A stretch of DNA of 64,000 nt from Hordeum vulgare subsp. vulgare (lineage: Eukaryota > Streptophyta > Magnoliopsida > Poales > Poaceae), in the NCBI RefSeq assembly GCF_904849725.1, contig NC_058519.1, forward strand, positions 535,006,316 through 535,070,315, read 5' to 3'. The position numbers and the translations under genes were made by a program. The notes beneath the pieces were generated by a model. It was not told where the DNA came from, searched no databases, and saw only the letters and a list, made by a program, of their open reading frames with translations. Below are positions 1 to 12,324 of the stretch, in pieces (positions within the stretch are counted from its first letter, which is position 1; every line of letters starts with the position of its first letter).

Positions 1-1247
1 CACCATTGCTAGCCTCTCTAGTGCCGCGCAATTCTCGCCGGTACACAAACCCACCATATGCCTTCCTCAAAACAGCCACCATACCTACCTACTATGGCAT
101 TTTCATAGCCATTCCGAGATATATTGCCATGCAACTCCCACCGTTCCGTCTCATGACTTGTGCCGTCACTCTCATATTGCCATTGCATGATCGTAAGATA
201 GCTAGCGATATGTTTCAACGTCATACACCAAGCTAGATCGTTGCACATCCCGGCACACCGCCGGAGGCATTTCCTATAGAGTCATCATCGTTCTAAGCTT
301 TGAGCTCTGAGTAAATAAAAGTGTGATGATCATCATTATTAGAGCATTGTCCCATGTGAGGAAATATTAAAAAAAGGCCAAAGAGCCCACACAAAAAAAG
401 AAATAAAAAGAAAAAAAGAGGCCTAAGAGCCCAAATAAAAAAATAAAAAGAGAGATAAAAAGAGAGAAGGGACAATGCTACTATCTTTTCCACACTTGTG
501 CTTCATAATAGCACCATGTTCTTCATGATTGAGAGCTTCTTGCTTTGTCACTACCATAAGCTAGTGGGAATCTTCATTATATAACTTGGCTTGTATATTC
601 CAATGATGGGCTTCCTCAAAATTGCCCTAGGTCTTCATGAGCAAGCAAGTTGGATGCACACCCACTAGTTCTCCTTTTGAGCTTTCACATACTTATAGCT
701 CTAGTGCATCTCTTGTATGGCAATCCCTACTCATTCACATTGATATCTATTAATGGGCATCTCCATAGCCCTTTGATACGCCGAGTCAATGTGACCATCT
801 CCTCCTTTTTGTCTCACAACCACCACCACACTCTATTCCACCTATAGTGCTAAATCCATGGCTCATGCTCATGTATTGCGTGATAGTTATAAAAAGTTTG
901 AGAAAGTAAGAGTGCGAAAACAATTACTTGGCCAATAGCGGGGTTGTCAATGATTTACATTAGTTGTGTGAGGATGATGGAGCATAGCCAGACAATATGA
1001 TTTTGTAGGGATAACTTTCCTTGGCCTTGTTATTTTGAAACTTCGTGATTACTTTGCTAGTTTGCTTGAAGTATTATTGTTTTCATGTCAATAGCAAACT
1101 ATTGTTTCGAATCTTACGGATCTTATCATTCATGTCACGTGAAAGAAGTTGCAAAGGACAACTATGCTAGGTAGCATTCCACATCAAAAATTCATTCTTT
1201 ATCACTTCCCTATTCGAGGACGAGCAGGAGTTAAGCTTGGGGATGCT
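1..1247 (+). mobile_element. 3' internal end of a non-autonomous Gypsy-like element (copy Y)
   Basis: This stretch matches 24229-25442, the internal 3' end of the complete element at 20253-26973, almost base for base. It ends in the same polypurine tract (about 1231-1247, core AAGCTTGGGGATGCT) immediately before an LTR start. Only short ORFs of 60-76 aa are present and I recognise none of them. The 5' part of this copy lies outside the window. Confidence 0.85.
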
Positions 1248-1356
1248 TGATACGTCTCCAACGTATCTATAATTCTTGATGGTTTCATGTTATGATCTTG
1301 TCAAACTTTGGATGTTTTGCATGCCTTTTATATATTTTTGAGACTAACTTATTAAC

Positions 1357-4300
1357 TGTAGCAACCCGACTTAAAAAGAGTCAAGCCTCTGTGTATCTGT
1401 GCCATCCCTGGAACAGTATGCTGGCACACACAGTACATCAATGTATATATCAAAGTGCAATCACATGGAAATAGCGTAAAACTGATATATACCGTAAATA
1501 TCTCAGCGGAAGAAGTCAAGGGAGTGGAGTCCCAATAAACACCAACGGCAAGTTGAGTGTAGACCGTAACCCTGAATCGTACTCTTACTCTTCGAAGAAA
1601 AATATCTGCAACATAAGACATTGCAGCCGTGTAGGTCAGCATATTGAATATGTCGGCAAGTCACATATGAGAGGGGGTAAAATATCATCTATACTATATG
1701 CATATATGGCAGGTGGTGTTGTAAGTTTTAGCGTAAAGCAAATTTTCTCCTACAACAAGAGGGGCTAAAAGCAAAATATTACTACGATATTGGTTGTTAA
1801 TGAGATGGTTCCGCCAACCAGTTCTCATACCCAGGTTACCAATATTACCCACATCAAATATATATATATGGTGTTGAGAATTCCAGATAACTTCAGTTCC
1901 TTTGGCTCATGTTGTCCATGACCGTGGACATGGCTAATCGATTAGGTTTGAGTACTCTGCAGAGTTTTGCACACGTTCCCCACAAGATTTGGTCGCCTCC
2001 GTGTATGTCCTCGCACTTCAGGGTGTTCGAAGACCGGATGATCAAAACATGGTCTTTCAACGGGTCCCTCTGAATCCCTATCGGTGCCCATCCAAATCCT
2101 ACCGTTCTTCTACATCTGCTAGCACCGTCTGTCCAGAGTCGCCGCGTTGTCCAACCAAGCCAGAGCCCATAATGACTTGTGGCTGTGCAGGTAAGCCTTG
2201 GGTCTTGAAAATATCCGACCGTCTCTTTGAGCCTGGGTGAAGCTTTCCGCAAGATGTCATGGCACGTCTCCAGCATCCCGGGTCATCCACTGGTTTCTCC
2301 AGGGAGCCGATCAACCGTCCTTCACCGAGAGTTGCATTGCATCACGATGTCTTGAAAAGTCTTGACTTAACCGGTCTTGGTTATTAAATTATTCTCGCAT
2401 CACTCGTGATAAACTCTCAACCAGAATCCCGTCTACTCAAGCATAGCAATATGAAATTTTTCATCCCGGACCAAGTAACGGGGTTGTTGGGTGCCTACCA
2501 CATGATACTACAATATGTAACCATAATTTCCAAGTACCTACTCAGCATGCAATTGAGCATAGGATGGTAGAATTACGATGCATAAAACATAGGTGATACA
2601 TGATCAAATGACTTGCCTGGTGATGTTGACGAAGAAGAATTTTCGTTCTCGAGGAATAACTTGACAGACTACTCGTCACTCTCCGATGAAATTTGTATAA
2701 CAACCATATCATTCACGTAAGCACTCAATACTAGCAATCAAAACGAAAGAGAGAGCGAGTAAGAATCCAAAGGAAACTTCAAATAAGACTAGGGAGTCTT
2801 CTACTAGGTCAAACACTAAATAGTTTTTGTCTAACAGAAAATTAAAATACTTAAATAACAGGGAACTAAGATTTAAATTTAACAAAGATAAAACAAAGTA
2901 TTTTTCACAAAACTATTTGAAAGTATTTCCAAACGGGATTTGAAACAGTAGAGAAACCAATTGCAAGTTATTAGAGAACTAGAATTGATTTCATGATAAC
3001 ATATAAAAATAAAATCAAAACTTGTTGCAAACCTACTGTTAACTAACAGAAACAAAACATAATCTTTCTGAAATATAAAAGAAAAATAATTTAAAAACAA
3101 CTAAAGAAAGAATTATAGTCATAATCCTAAAAGAAGTGAAACAGAAAGTGTTTCACCAGAAATAATGATCTAAAATACTCAAACAATTCTGAAATTTTTA
3201 CCACTGATAAATAAGATCACTAGTGATCAGTAACAAAAAGAATTAATTAAAAATATATATTTAAACTCCCAGAATAAGCAAAACAAGGTTTAAACTAAAT
3301 CTGATCTAATTCAAATTTGAAAATTTCAAACATAGGCAAATAATATGTTTTTGAAAACTACTGAAAAAGTTTTGATCTACTCGAACAAGTTTCAACTCCA
3401 TTGGAGTTATGGATCAAAAGTTATGAGCAAAAGAAAATTGAATATGCCTCTGTTTTTGAAATAAAACTGAAAATAGAAAAATCTAACTAGTGAACAGGGG
3501 GTCCACGTGGCGCGTTGTGGTTGGCTCTGGGGTGTGAGCTGCCTAGCAAATTGAATAAACAGTCGCAATGTAACTAAAACGGCTCGGCTAACTAATAAGT
3601 GATGGAAAAAACCGTTCGGTTTTATCTAAAAGACCGAAGGGGATCTAACATCTAATCTCGCGCGTCTATACTAGATCCAACGACTGTAGGAGGAGGAGGG
3701 TGCTCACAGGGGAAGTTGGTGCTCCGACGAGGTTTCTCCGGCGAGGCCGAAGCGAAGCGGCGATGGGGAGGCGGCTCCGGCGGTCTCCTGCGTGTCCTGA
3801 GGGGTCGAGGAGACGGCGGCGGTCTTCCTCCGTCGGTTGGTGGCGGCGGAGAGGCAAGGGAGGCGGCGGAGCGAGCAGTAGGGCGACCGGGGGCTTCGGC
3901 TTCGACGAGCTCGGGCACGGGGCGGCGAGGGGTTGGGCAGGGCGTCGGCGAGGGGTAAACGGGGCGAGGAGGGGGGGCGTGGTGTGGGCTTTATAGGGGG
4001 GAGAGGGGGCTTAAAGGGGAAGGGAATCAGGGTGGAGAGAAACTCCGGCGAGGGCGGGCTCCGTCGGCTGAGAGGAAGGAAAGGAGGAAGAGAGAGAAGG
4101 AAGGGGGAGGTGGGGAAAGGCCGATGCGGGGGCGGGGGCGGGGTCGGGCCGTGGGGCTAGGCGTTCAGCGAGAGTGGCGCAGGGTCGGGTCAGTCGGTCG
4201 ACCGAAATGGAAGGCGCAGGGGATCCCGGGCCAGGCGGTGGCGGCCGACACTAAATCGTGCCCACGGCACTTTCCTTTAAAAAATATATATCTTCCCGAT

Positions 4301-4886
4301 TTGATTTTTTTCAAAAAGAGCAAGTAATAATAATAAAAAGGAAACAAAATAAATAATAAATATAGGGGTATTATATACCAAAGTTTTCAGAAAAAAATTC
4401 TCTATCCGTTTAACATTTTTCCAAGGCAAAAATAAAAACTTTAAAAAAATGTTTTTTTAGAAAAAACCCCAAAGGTTTTATTTTCTTTTTGGCAATTATT
4501 TTCTCCATAAAACTTTGGTTTTTCTTGGCTCAAATATTTTCCAAAATACCCGTAATTTGGGAGGGTCATTTTCCTCCGCTCTTTCTTTCTTGCAAGAATT
4601 ATTTTTGGGGTATTTCTCGGGGAAGAGAAATAGAAATGCAGAAGCAAAATTTGAAAGAATTCAAATGCAAACTCCATTCAAATTCTTTATAGTTGAAGAA
4701 GTCATGTCATCTTCTCTCATTGCTTTTGAATTTAAATTTACTGGAGAAGGGGAAAGTCATTTTATTCCCTCTCATTCAAAAGTTTTTGAAAAGTTGCAAG
4801 TTTCACTCAAGTTTTCAATCACACAAACAAACAAACAAACAATCTAATAATTATTTTTTTAACATTCCAAAATTTGGGATGTTACA
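1357..4886 (-). repeat. Complete 3.5-kb LTR (3' LTR of the minus-strand element)
   Basis: On the minus strand it starts TGTAACATCCC and ends in TACA. It is 3530 bp, long for a Gypsy LTR. It holds a GC-rich block (about 3650-4260) that yields spurious ORFs on both strands, followed in transcription order by AT-rich sequence. A TATA box (CTATAAAG on minus) is at 3989-3996. I would not annotate genes from the Arg/Gly/Pro-rich ORFs here, because the same frames recur with indels in the partner LTR. Confidence 0.8.
3989..3996 (-). promoter_or_regulatory. TATA box of the 3.5-kb LTR
   Basis: CTATAAAG on the minus strand, at the edge of the GC-rich block. The same motif occurs at 6919-6926 in the partner LTR, in the same relative place. 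Confidence 0.5.
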
Positions 4887-5110
4887 AACCTACCACACTT
4901 AAAATGAATCTCGTCCTCGAGATTCGGAGGGGCTAGAAATAAAAGGTTAGAGTTTGGAGGGTCTTCTAACAATTCCAACCTCCTGCAAAGTGGGATGCTA
5001 CCACACTTAAAATGAGAGCTACTGGTCCCTCAAAATGTAGAAGTCCTCTCGGGTTTTGGCATCTGACTCCTCACAGTCTTCATACTAACTCCTTTGGTGA
5101 TGCTATTCTG
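4887..5110 (-). mobile_element. Remnant of the internal region (224 bp)
   Basis: This is all that is left between the two LTR copies. It contains the minus-strand polypurine-like tract next to 4886. The other junction (5110/5111) joins the middle of the second LTR at the position equivalent to 2178, so the LTR end, primer-binding site and coding region went in one deletion. Confidence 0.7.
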
Positions 5111-7807
5111 TGTGGCTGTGCAGGTAAGCCTTGGGTCTTGAAAATATCCGACCGTCTCTTTGAGCCTGGGTGAAGCTTTCCGCAAGATGTCATGGCACGT
5201 CTCCAGCATCCCGGGTGATCCACTGGTTTCTCCAGGGAGCCGATCAACCGTCCTTCACCCAGAGTTGCGTTGCATCACAAGGTCTTGAAAAGTCTTGACT
5301 TAACTGGTCTTGGTTATTAAAATATTCTGGCATCACTCGTGATAAACTCTCAACCAGAATCCCGTCTACTCAAGCATAGCAATATGAAATTTGTCGTCCC
5401 GGGCCAAGTAACGGGGTTGTTGGGTACCTACCACATGATACTACGATATGTAACCATAATTTCCAAGTACCTACTCAGCATGCAATTGGGCATAGGATGG
5501 TAGAATTACGATGCAGAAAACATAGGTGATACATGATCAAATGACTTGCCTGGTGATGTTGACGAAGAAGAATTTTCGTTCTCGAGGAATAACTTGATAG
5601 ACTACTCATCACTCTCCGGCGAAATCTATATAACAACTATATCATTCACGTAAGCACTCAATACTAGCAATCAAAACGAAAGAGAGAGCGAATAAGAATC
5701 CGAAGGAAACTTCAAATAAGACTAGGGAGTCTTCTACTACATCGAACACTAAATAGTATTTATCTAACAGAAAATTAAAATACTTAAATAACAGGGAACT
5801 AAGATATAAATTTAACTAAGATAAAATAAAGTATTTTTCACAAAACTATTTGAAAGTATTTCCAAACGGCATTTGAAACAGTAGAGAAACCAATTGCAAG
5901 TTATTAGAGTACTAGAATTGATTTCATGATAACATATAAAAATAAAATCAAAACTTGTTGCAAACCTACTGTTAACTAACAGAAACAAAACATAATCTTT
6001 CTGAAATATAAAATAAAAATAATTTAAAAACAACTAAAGAAAGAAATATAGTCATAATCCTAAAAGAAGTGAAACAGAAAGTATTTCACTAGAAAAAATG
6101 AGCTAAAATACTCAAACAATTCTGAAATTTTTACCACTGATAAATAAGATCACTAGTGATTAGTAGCAATAATAATTAATTAAAAATAAATTTATAAACT
6201 CCCAGAATAAGCAAAACAAGGTTTAAACTAAATCTTATCTAATTCAAATTTGAAAATTTCAAACATAGGCAAATAATATGTTTTTGAAAACTACAGAACA
6301 ATTCTGATCTACTGGAACAAGTTTCAACTCCATTGGAGTTATGGATCAAAAGTTATGAGCAAAAGAAAATTGAATTTGTCTCTGTTTTTTAAATAAAACT
6401 GAAAATAGAAAAATCTAACTAGTGAACAGGGGGTCCACGTGGCGCGTTGTGGTTGGCTCTGGGGTATGAGCTGCGTAGAAAATTCAACAAACGGCCGCAA
6501 TGTAACTAAAACGGCTCGGCTAACTAATAAGTGATGGAAAAACCGTTCGGTTTTATCTAAAAGACCAAAGGGGTATCTAACATCTAATCTCGCGTGTGTA
6601 TACTAGATCCAACGGATGTAGGAGGAGGAGGGTGCTCACAGGGGAAGTTGGTGCTCCGGCGAGGTTTCTCTGCCGAGGCCGAAGCGAAGCGGCGAAGGGA
6701 GGCGGCTCCGGCGGTCTCCGGCGAGTCCTGAGGGGTCGAGGAGACAGCGGCGGTCCTCCTCCTTCGGTTGGTGGCGGCGGAGAGGCAAGGGAGGCGGCGG
6801 AGCGAGCAGTAGGGCGGCCGGGGGCTTCGGCTCCGGCGAGCTCGGGCACGGGGCGGCGAGGGGTTGGGCAGGGCGTCGGCGAGGGGTAAACGGGGCGAGG
6901 AGGGGGCCGGGGTGCGGGCTTTATAGGGGAGGAGAGGGGGCTTAAAGGGGAAGGGAATCGGGGTGGAGAGAAACTCCGGCGAGGGCGGGCTCCGTCGGCT
7001 GAGAGGAAGGAAAGGAGGGAGAGAGAGAAGGAAGGGGGAGGTGGGGGAAGGCCGATGCGGGGGCGGGGTCGGGCGGTGGGGCTGGGCGGTCAGCGAGAGT
7101 GGCGCGGGGTCGGGTCGGTCGGTCGACCGAAATGGAAGGCGCAGGGGATCCCGGGCCAGGCGGTGGCGGCCGACACTAAATCGTGCCGAGGGCGCTTTCC
7201 TTTAAAAAAATACCTTCCCGATTTGATTTTTTTCAAAAACAGCAAGTAATAATAATAAAAAGGAAACAAAATAAATAATAAATATAGGGGTATTATATAC
7301 CAAAATTTTCAGAAAAAAATTCTCTATCCGTTTAACATTTTTCCAAGGCAAAAATAAAAACTTTAAAAAAATGTTTTTTCAGAAAAACCCCTAAGGTTTT
7401 ATTTTCTTTTTGGCAATTATTTTCTCCATAAAACTTTGGTTTTTCTTGGCTCAAATATTTTCAAAAATACCCCTGATTTGGGAGGGTCATTTTCCTCCGC
7501 TCTTTCTTGCTTGCAAGAATTATTTTCGTGGTATTTTTCGGGGAAGAAAAATAGAAATGCAGAAACAATATTTGAAAGAATTCAAATGCAAACTCCATTC
7601 AAATTCTTTATAGTTGAAGAAGTCATGTCATCTTTTCTCATTGCTTTTGAATTTAAATTTACCGGAGAAGGGGAAAATCATTTTATTCCCTCTCATTCAA
7701 AAGTTTTTGAAAAGTTTCAAGTTTCACTCAAGTTTTCAATCACACAAAAAAACAAACAAACAATCTAATAATTATTTTTTTAACATTCCAAAATTTGGGA
7801 TGTTACA
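5111..7807 (-). repeat. Truncated 5' LTR copy
   Basis: It matches 2178-4886 with scattered substitutions and short indels, and lacks about 0.8 kb at the deletion side. It ends at 7807 next to the TTAAC target duplication. A TATA box (minus) lies at 6919-6926. Confidence 0.8.
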
Positions 7808-8060
7808 TTAACTCAGTGCCAAGTGCCAGTTCCTGTTTTTTCCATGTTTTTGACCCCTTTGAGAGGAGATTTTGAAATGGAGTCCAAACGGAATAAAATC
7901 CCCGAAAAGATTTTTTCGTAACAGAAGAAGATCAGGAGACTTGAGAGCCAAGGCACGGGGTCCCCAAGGGCCCCACAAGCCCCCACCCCGCAGCCAAGGG
8001 GAGGCCGCGGCCCACAGGCTTGTGGGCCCCCTGGACCTCCTTTGCCCTAGGTCTTGCGCC

Positions 8061-8067
8061 TATATAT
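8061..8067 (+). promoter_or_regulatory. TATA box of LTR A
   Basis: TATATAT preceded by GCGCC. The same context occurs in LTR B (20607-20614) and LTR C (25786-25793). Confidence 0.45.
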
Positions 8068-9243
8068 CCCCAAAAATTCCACAAAAAATCAGGAGATCAT
8101 CGAAAGTACTTTTCCGCCGCCACAAGCTTCTGTCTCCGCAAGATCCCATCTGGGGCACGTTCTGGTGCCCTGCCGGAGGGGGATTCGGATACGGAGGGCT
8201 TCTTCATCAACACCATGACCTCTCTGATGATGCGTGAGTAGTTCACCATAGACCTACGGGTCCATAACTAGTAACTAGATGGCTTCTTCTCTCTCTTGGA
8301 TCTTCAATACAAAGTTCTCCATGATCTTCATGGAGATCTATCCGATGTAATCTTCTTTTGCGGTGTGTTTGTCGAGATCCGATGAATTGTGGATTTATGA
8401 TCAGATTATCTATGAATCTTATTTGAGTTTCTTCTGATCTCTCTTATGCATGATTTCATATCCTTGTAATTCTCTTCGAGTTGTGGGTTTTGTTTGGCCA
8501 ACTAGATCTATGATTCTTGCAATGGGAGAAGTGCTTGGTTTTGGGTTCATACCATGCGGTGACCTTACCCAGTGATAGAAGGGGTAGCGAGGCACGCATC
8601 GTGTTGTTGCCATCAAGGGTAAAAATATGGGGTTTTCATAATTGGTTTGAGATTATCCCTCTACATCATGTCATCTTGCTTAAGGTGTTACTCTATTCGT
8701 CATGAACTCAATACACTAGATGCATGCTGGATAGCGGTCGGTGTCTGGAATTTGTAGATGCAGAAAGTATAGGTCTACTTGTCTTGGACGTGATGCCTAT
8801 ATGTATGATCATTGCCTTAGATATCGTCATGACTTTGCGCGGTTCTATCAATTGCTCGACAGTAATTTGTTTACCCACCGTGATATTTGCTATTTTGAGA
8901 GAAGCATCTAGTGAACACTATGGCCCCGGGGCCTACTCCACACCATATTTTCAGCCTTACACTTTTTACTTCGTTGCACTTTCCACCTTCAGATCTCACT
9001 TTACAAACAATCTTGAAGGGATTGACAACCCCTTTGAAGCGTTGGGTGCAAGCTCGTTTGTGTTTGTGTAGGTACTCTGGACTTGACGAGACCCTCCTAC
9101 TGGATCGATACCTTGGTTCTCAAACTAAGGGAAATACTTACTGCTCCTTTGCTGCATCGCCCATTCCTCTTCAAGGGAAAAACCAACGCAAGCAAGTCTC
9201 CGTCAACGTGTCAATTTCTGGCGTTGTTGTTTGAGAAGTAGCA

Positions 9244-9298
9244 AGAAGAATTTATGGCGCCGTTGCCGGGAAAGGACTTTTGTTGCCGTAGCAATGGA
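9244..9298 (+). mobile_element. Primer-binding-site-like leader after LTR A
   Basis: A TGGCGCC-type motif starts at 9255, 12 bp after the LTR end. LTR B has a similar motif (TGGCTCC, 21808) 11 bp after its own end. LTR A is therefore followed by sequence that looks like the 5' start of an internal region, although it is preceded by a 3' internal end. After about 40 bp the sequence changes to that of the older LTR fragment continued at 18077. Confidence 0.5.
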
Positions 9299-9303
9299 CA
9301 TAG

Positions 9304-11069
9304 TGTTGTAAATATGCCCTAGAGGCAATAATAAAATGGTTATCATCATATTTCCTTGTTCATGATAATCGTCTATTGTTCATGCTATAATTGTATTGAC
9401 AGGAAACAGTAATACATGTGTGAATAAATAGATCACAATGTGTCCCTAGCAAGCCTCTAGTTGGCTAGCTCGTTGATCAATAGATGATCATGGTTTCCTG
9501 ATCATGGGCATTGGATGTCATTGATAACGGGATCACATCATTGGGAGAATGATGTGATGGACAAGACCCAATCCTAAGCGTAGCACTAGATCGTATTGTT
9601 CGTATGCTAAAGATTTTCTAATGTCAAGTGTCTTTTCCTTCGACCATGAGATTGTGCAACTCCCGGATACCGTAGGAGTGCTTTGGGTGTATCAAACGTC
9701 ACAACGTAACTGGGTGACTATAAAGGTGCACTACGGGTACCTCTGAAAGTGTGTGTTGGGTTGGTACGAATCGAGATCGGGATTTGTCACTCCGTGTGAT
9801 GGAGAGGTATCTCTAGGCCCACTCGGTAGAACATCATCATGAGCTCAATGTGACTAAAGGAGTTAGTCACACGATGACGTGCTACAGAACGAGTAAAGAG
9901 ACTTACCGGTAACGAGATTGAACAAGGTATAGGTATACCGACGATCGAATCTCGGGCAAGTTCTATACCAGCAGAAAAAGGGAATTGTATACCGGATTGA
10001 TTGAATCCTTGACATCGTGGTTCATCCGATGAGATCATCGTGGAGCAAGTGGGAGCCACCATGGGTATCCAAACCCCGCTGATGGTTATTGGCCGGAGAG
10101 GTGTCTCGGTCATGTCTGCCTGTCTCCCGAACCCGTAGGGTCTACACACTTAAGGTTCAATGACGCTAGGGTTATAGGGAATTGTTATACGAGGTTATCG
10201 AAAGTTGTTCGGAGTCCCGGATGAGATCCCGGACGTGACGAGGAGCTCCGGGATGGTTCGGAGGTAAAGATTGATATATAGGACGGATGGTTTCGGACAC
10301 CGGAAGTGTTTCGGGCGTCACCGGTAACGTACCGGGACCACCGGAGGTGGCCCCGGGGGTCCACCGGAAGGGGGCAACGACCCCGGGAGGCTAGATGGGC
10401 CAAGTGCGGGAGGGAACCAGCCCCTAGGTGGGCTGGTGCGCCCCCGACACTCAGCCCAAGGCCCGGGAGGTGGAAAGGGGGGAAACCCTAGGCCCTGGTG
10501 GGCCTAAGGCCCACCTAGGGGTGCGCCACCCCCTCCCCCTGCCCTGGCCGCCGCACCTCCCATCTGGGGGGACTGCCACACCACCTGGGGTGGGATCCCT
10601 AGGGGTGGCACCCCCCCCCTCCTCCTATATATAGTGGGGGTTTCGGGGCTGTTTTACACACAGTTTCCCTCTCCCTCGGCGCAGCCCTGCTCTTCTTTCT
10701 CCTCCTCTCTGCCGGTGCTTGGCGAAGCCCTGCCGGGAGACCTCGTCTCTCCATCGACACCACGCCGTCGTGCTGCCGGAGATCTTCCCCAACCTCTCCC
10801 TCCTCCTTGCTCGATCAAGGTGTGGGAGACATCACCGGGCTGCACGTGTGTTGAACGCGGAGGTGCCGTGGTTTGGCACTAGATCGGAATCACACCGCGA
10901 TCTGAATCGCCGCGAGTACGACTCCATCAACCGCGTTCTAGCAACGCTTCCGCTTAGCGATCTTCAAACGTATGAAGATGCACTCACCCCTCTCTCATTG
11001 CTGGTCTCTCCATAGGAAGATCTGAATATGCGTAAGAAAAATTTTGAATTTATGCTACGTTCCCCAACA
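9304..11069 (+). repeat. 5' LTR of the Angela-type Copia
   Basis: 1766 bp, with ends TGTTGTAAATATGCCC and CCCCAACA. The TATA box is at 10626-10633, just after a C-run. Short ORFs inside (for example around 10428-11015) recur in the 3' LTR with frame changes and are not genes. Confidence 0.95.
10626..10633 (+). promoter_or_regulatory. TATA box in the 5' LTR of the Copia element
   Basis: TATATATA within CCTCCTATATATAGTGG. The equivalent in the 3' LTR is at 17627-17634. It is the likely promoter of the element transcript. Confidence 0.6.
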
Positions 11070-11070
11070 G

Positions 11071-11083
11071 TGGCATCCGAGCC
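11071..11083 (+). other. Primer-binding site (initiator tRNA-Met type)
   Basis: TGGCATCCGAGCC directly follows the LTR end. It differs at two positions from the usual plant PBS (TGGTATCAGAGCC) that pairs with the 3' end of initiator tRNA-Met. Confidence 0.75.
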
Positions 11084-12324
11084 ACGTTTTCTATGCGTAG
11101 ATTGTATGCACGAGTAGAACACAAAAGGTTGTGGGCGATGATTTGTCAATTGCTTGCCGCTACTAGTCTTATTCTTTTCCGGCGGTATTGTGGGATGAAG
11201 CGGCCCGGACCGACCTTACACGTACGCTTACGTGAGACTGGTTCCACCGACAGACATGCACACCGTGCATAAAGGTGGCTAGCGGGTGTCTGTCTCTCCC
11301 ACTCTAGTCGGATTGGATTTGATGAAAAGGGTCCTTACGAAGGGTAAATAGCTTTGGCATATCATCGTTGTGGCTATCACGTAGGTAAGAAGGCGTTCTT
11401 GCTAGAAACCCAAATCAACCACGTAAAACTTGCAACAACAATTAGAGGACGTCTAACTTGTTTTTGCAGGGTTTGACATGTGATGTGATATGGCCAAAGT
11501 TGTGATGTTGCATGTATGATGTATGAGATGATCATGTTATTGTAATAGGTTTCACGACTTGCATGTCGATGAGTATGACAACCGCAGGAGCTATAGGAGT
11601 TGTCTTAATTTATTGTATGAGATGCAACGCCATGTGCTTACTACTTTTACTTCATTGCTAACGTTTAGCCATAGTAGTAGTGATAGTAGTAGTTGGCGTG
11701 ACGACTTCACGGAGACACGACGATGGAGATCACGGTGTCACGCCGGTGATGATGATGATCACACGATGCCTGAAGATTGAGATCGAAAGAGCAAAGATGA
11801 TAATGGCCATATCATGTCACTATATGATTGCATTGTGATGTTTATCATGTTTTTGATCTTATTGCTTAGAACGACGGTAGCATAATAAGATGATCCCTCT
11901 TGAAATTTCGAGAACGTATTCCCCTAAGTGTGCACCGTTGCGAAGGATCGTTGTCTTGAAGCACCACGAGATGATCGGGTGTGATAGATTCTAATGTTCA
12001 CATACAACGGGTGTAAGCCAGATTTACACACGCGAAACACCTAGGTCGACTCGACGAGCTTAGCATGTACAGACATGAACCCGAATACAAGAGACTGAAA
12101 GGTCGAACATGTGTCGTATGGTTGAATACGATCAGCATGAAGTTGCTCACCATGGTGACTAGTCCGTCTCACGTGATGATCGGACACGGGTTAGTCAACA
12201 TGGATAATGTATCACTTAGATGACTAGAGGGATGTCGATTTATGTGGGAGTTCATACTTAATTTGATTAAATGAACTTAATTGTCATGAACTTAGTCTAA
12301 AATTTGTCCTTATAAATATTGTAG
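11084..12324 (+). other. Untranslated leader of the Copia element
   Basis: There are about 1.24 kb between the primer-binding site and the Gag start without a convincing ORF. A long structured leader is normal for BARE-1-type elements and should hold packaging and dimerisation signals. I cannot place these by eye. Confidence 0.6.

Larger units (their letters stand above)
1357..7807 (-). mobile_element. Gypsy-type LTR element with its coding region deleted
   Basis: A 6451-bp insertion sits in LTR A and is flanked by a perfect 5-bp target duplication TTAAC (1352-1356 and 7808-7812). It is two long direct repeats, 1357-4886 and 5111-7807, separated by only 224 bp. The outer ends are TG...CA. 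The 224-bp remnant, read on the minus strand, has the tail seen at the 3' end of many Gypsy internal regions (a CTCGAGGACGAGATTC-like motif and a purine tract) just before the LTR. That sets the orientation as minus. No gag, protease, reverse transcriptase or integrase remains. Confidence 0.85.
1248..9243 (+). mobile_element. LTR A of copy Y, split by a nested element
   Basis: The LTR starts TGATACGTCTCCAACG at 1248 and ends GAGAAGTAGCA at 9243. The nested element at 1357-7807 interrupts it. The LTR pieces are 1248-1356 and 7813-9243, about 1.54 kb in all, which matches LTR B (20253-21797) and LTR C (25443-26973). A TATA box lies at 8061-8067. ORFs inside are LTR sequence rather than genes. 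Confidence 0.85.

Noticed and set aside
3652..4347. Several overlapping ORFs rich in Arg, Gly and Pro on both strands
   Set aside because: They lie in the GC-rich block of a 3.5-kb LTR, recur with indels in the partner LTR (6577-7249), and have no recognisable domain.
10185..11015. ORFs in the Copia 5' LTR that also appear at 17194-18017
   Set aside because: They are LTR sequence. The two copies differ by indels that change the frames, which argues against selection for protein.
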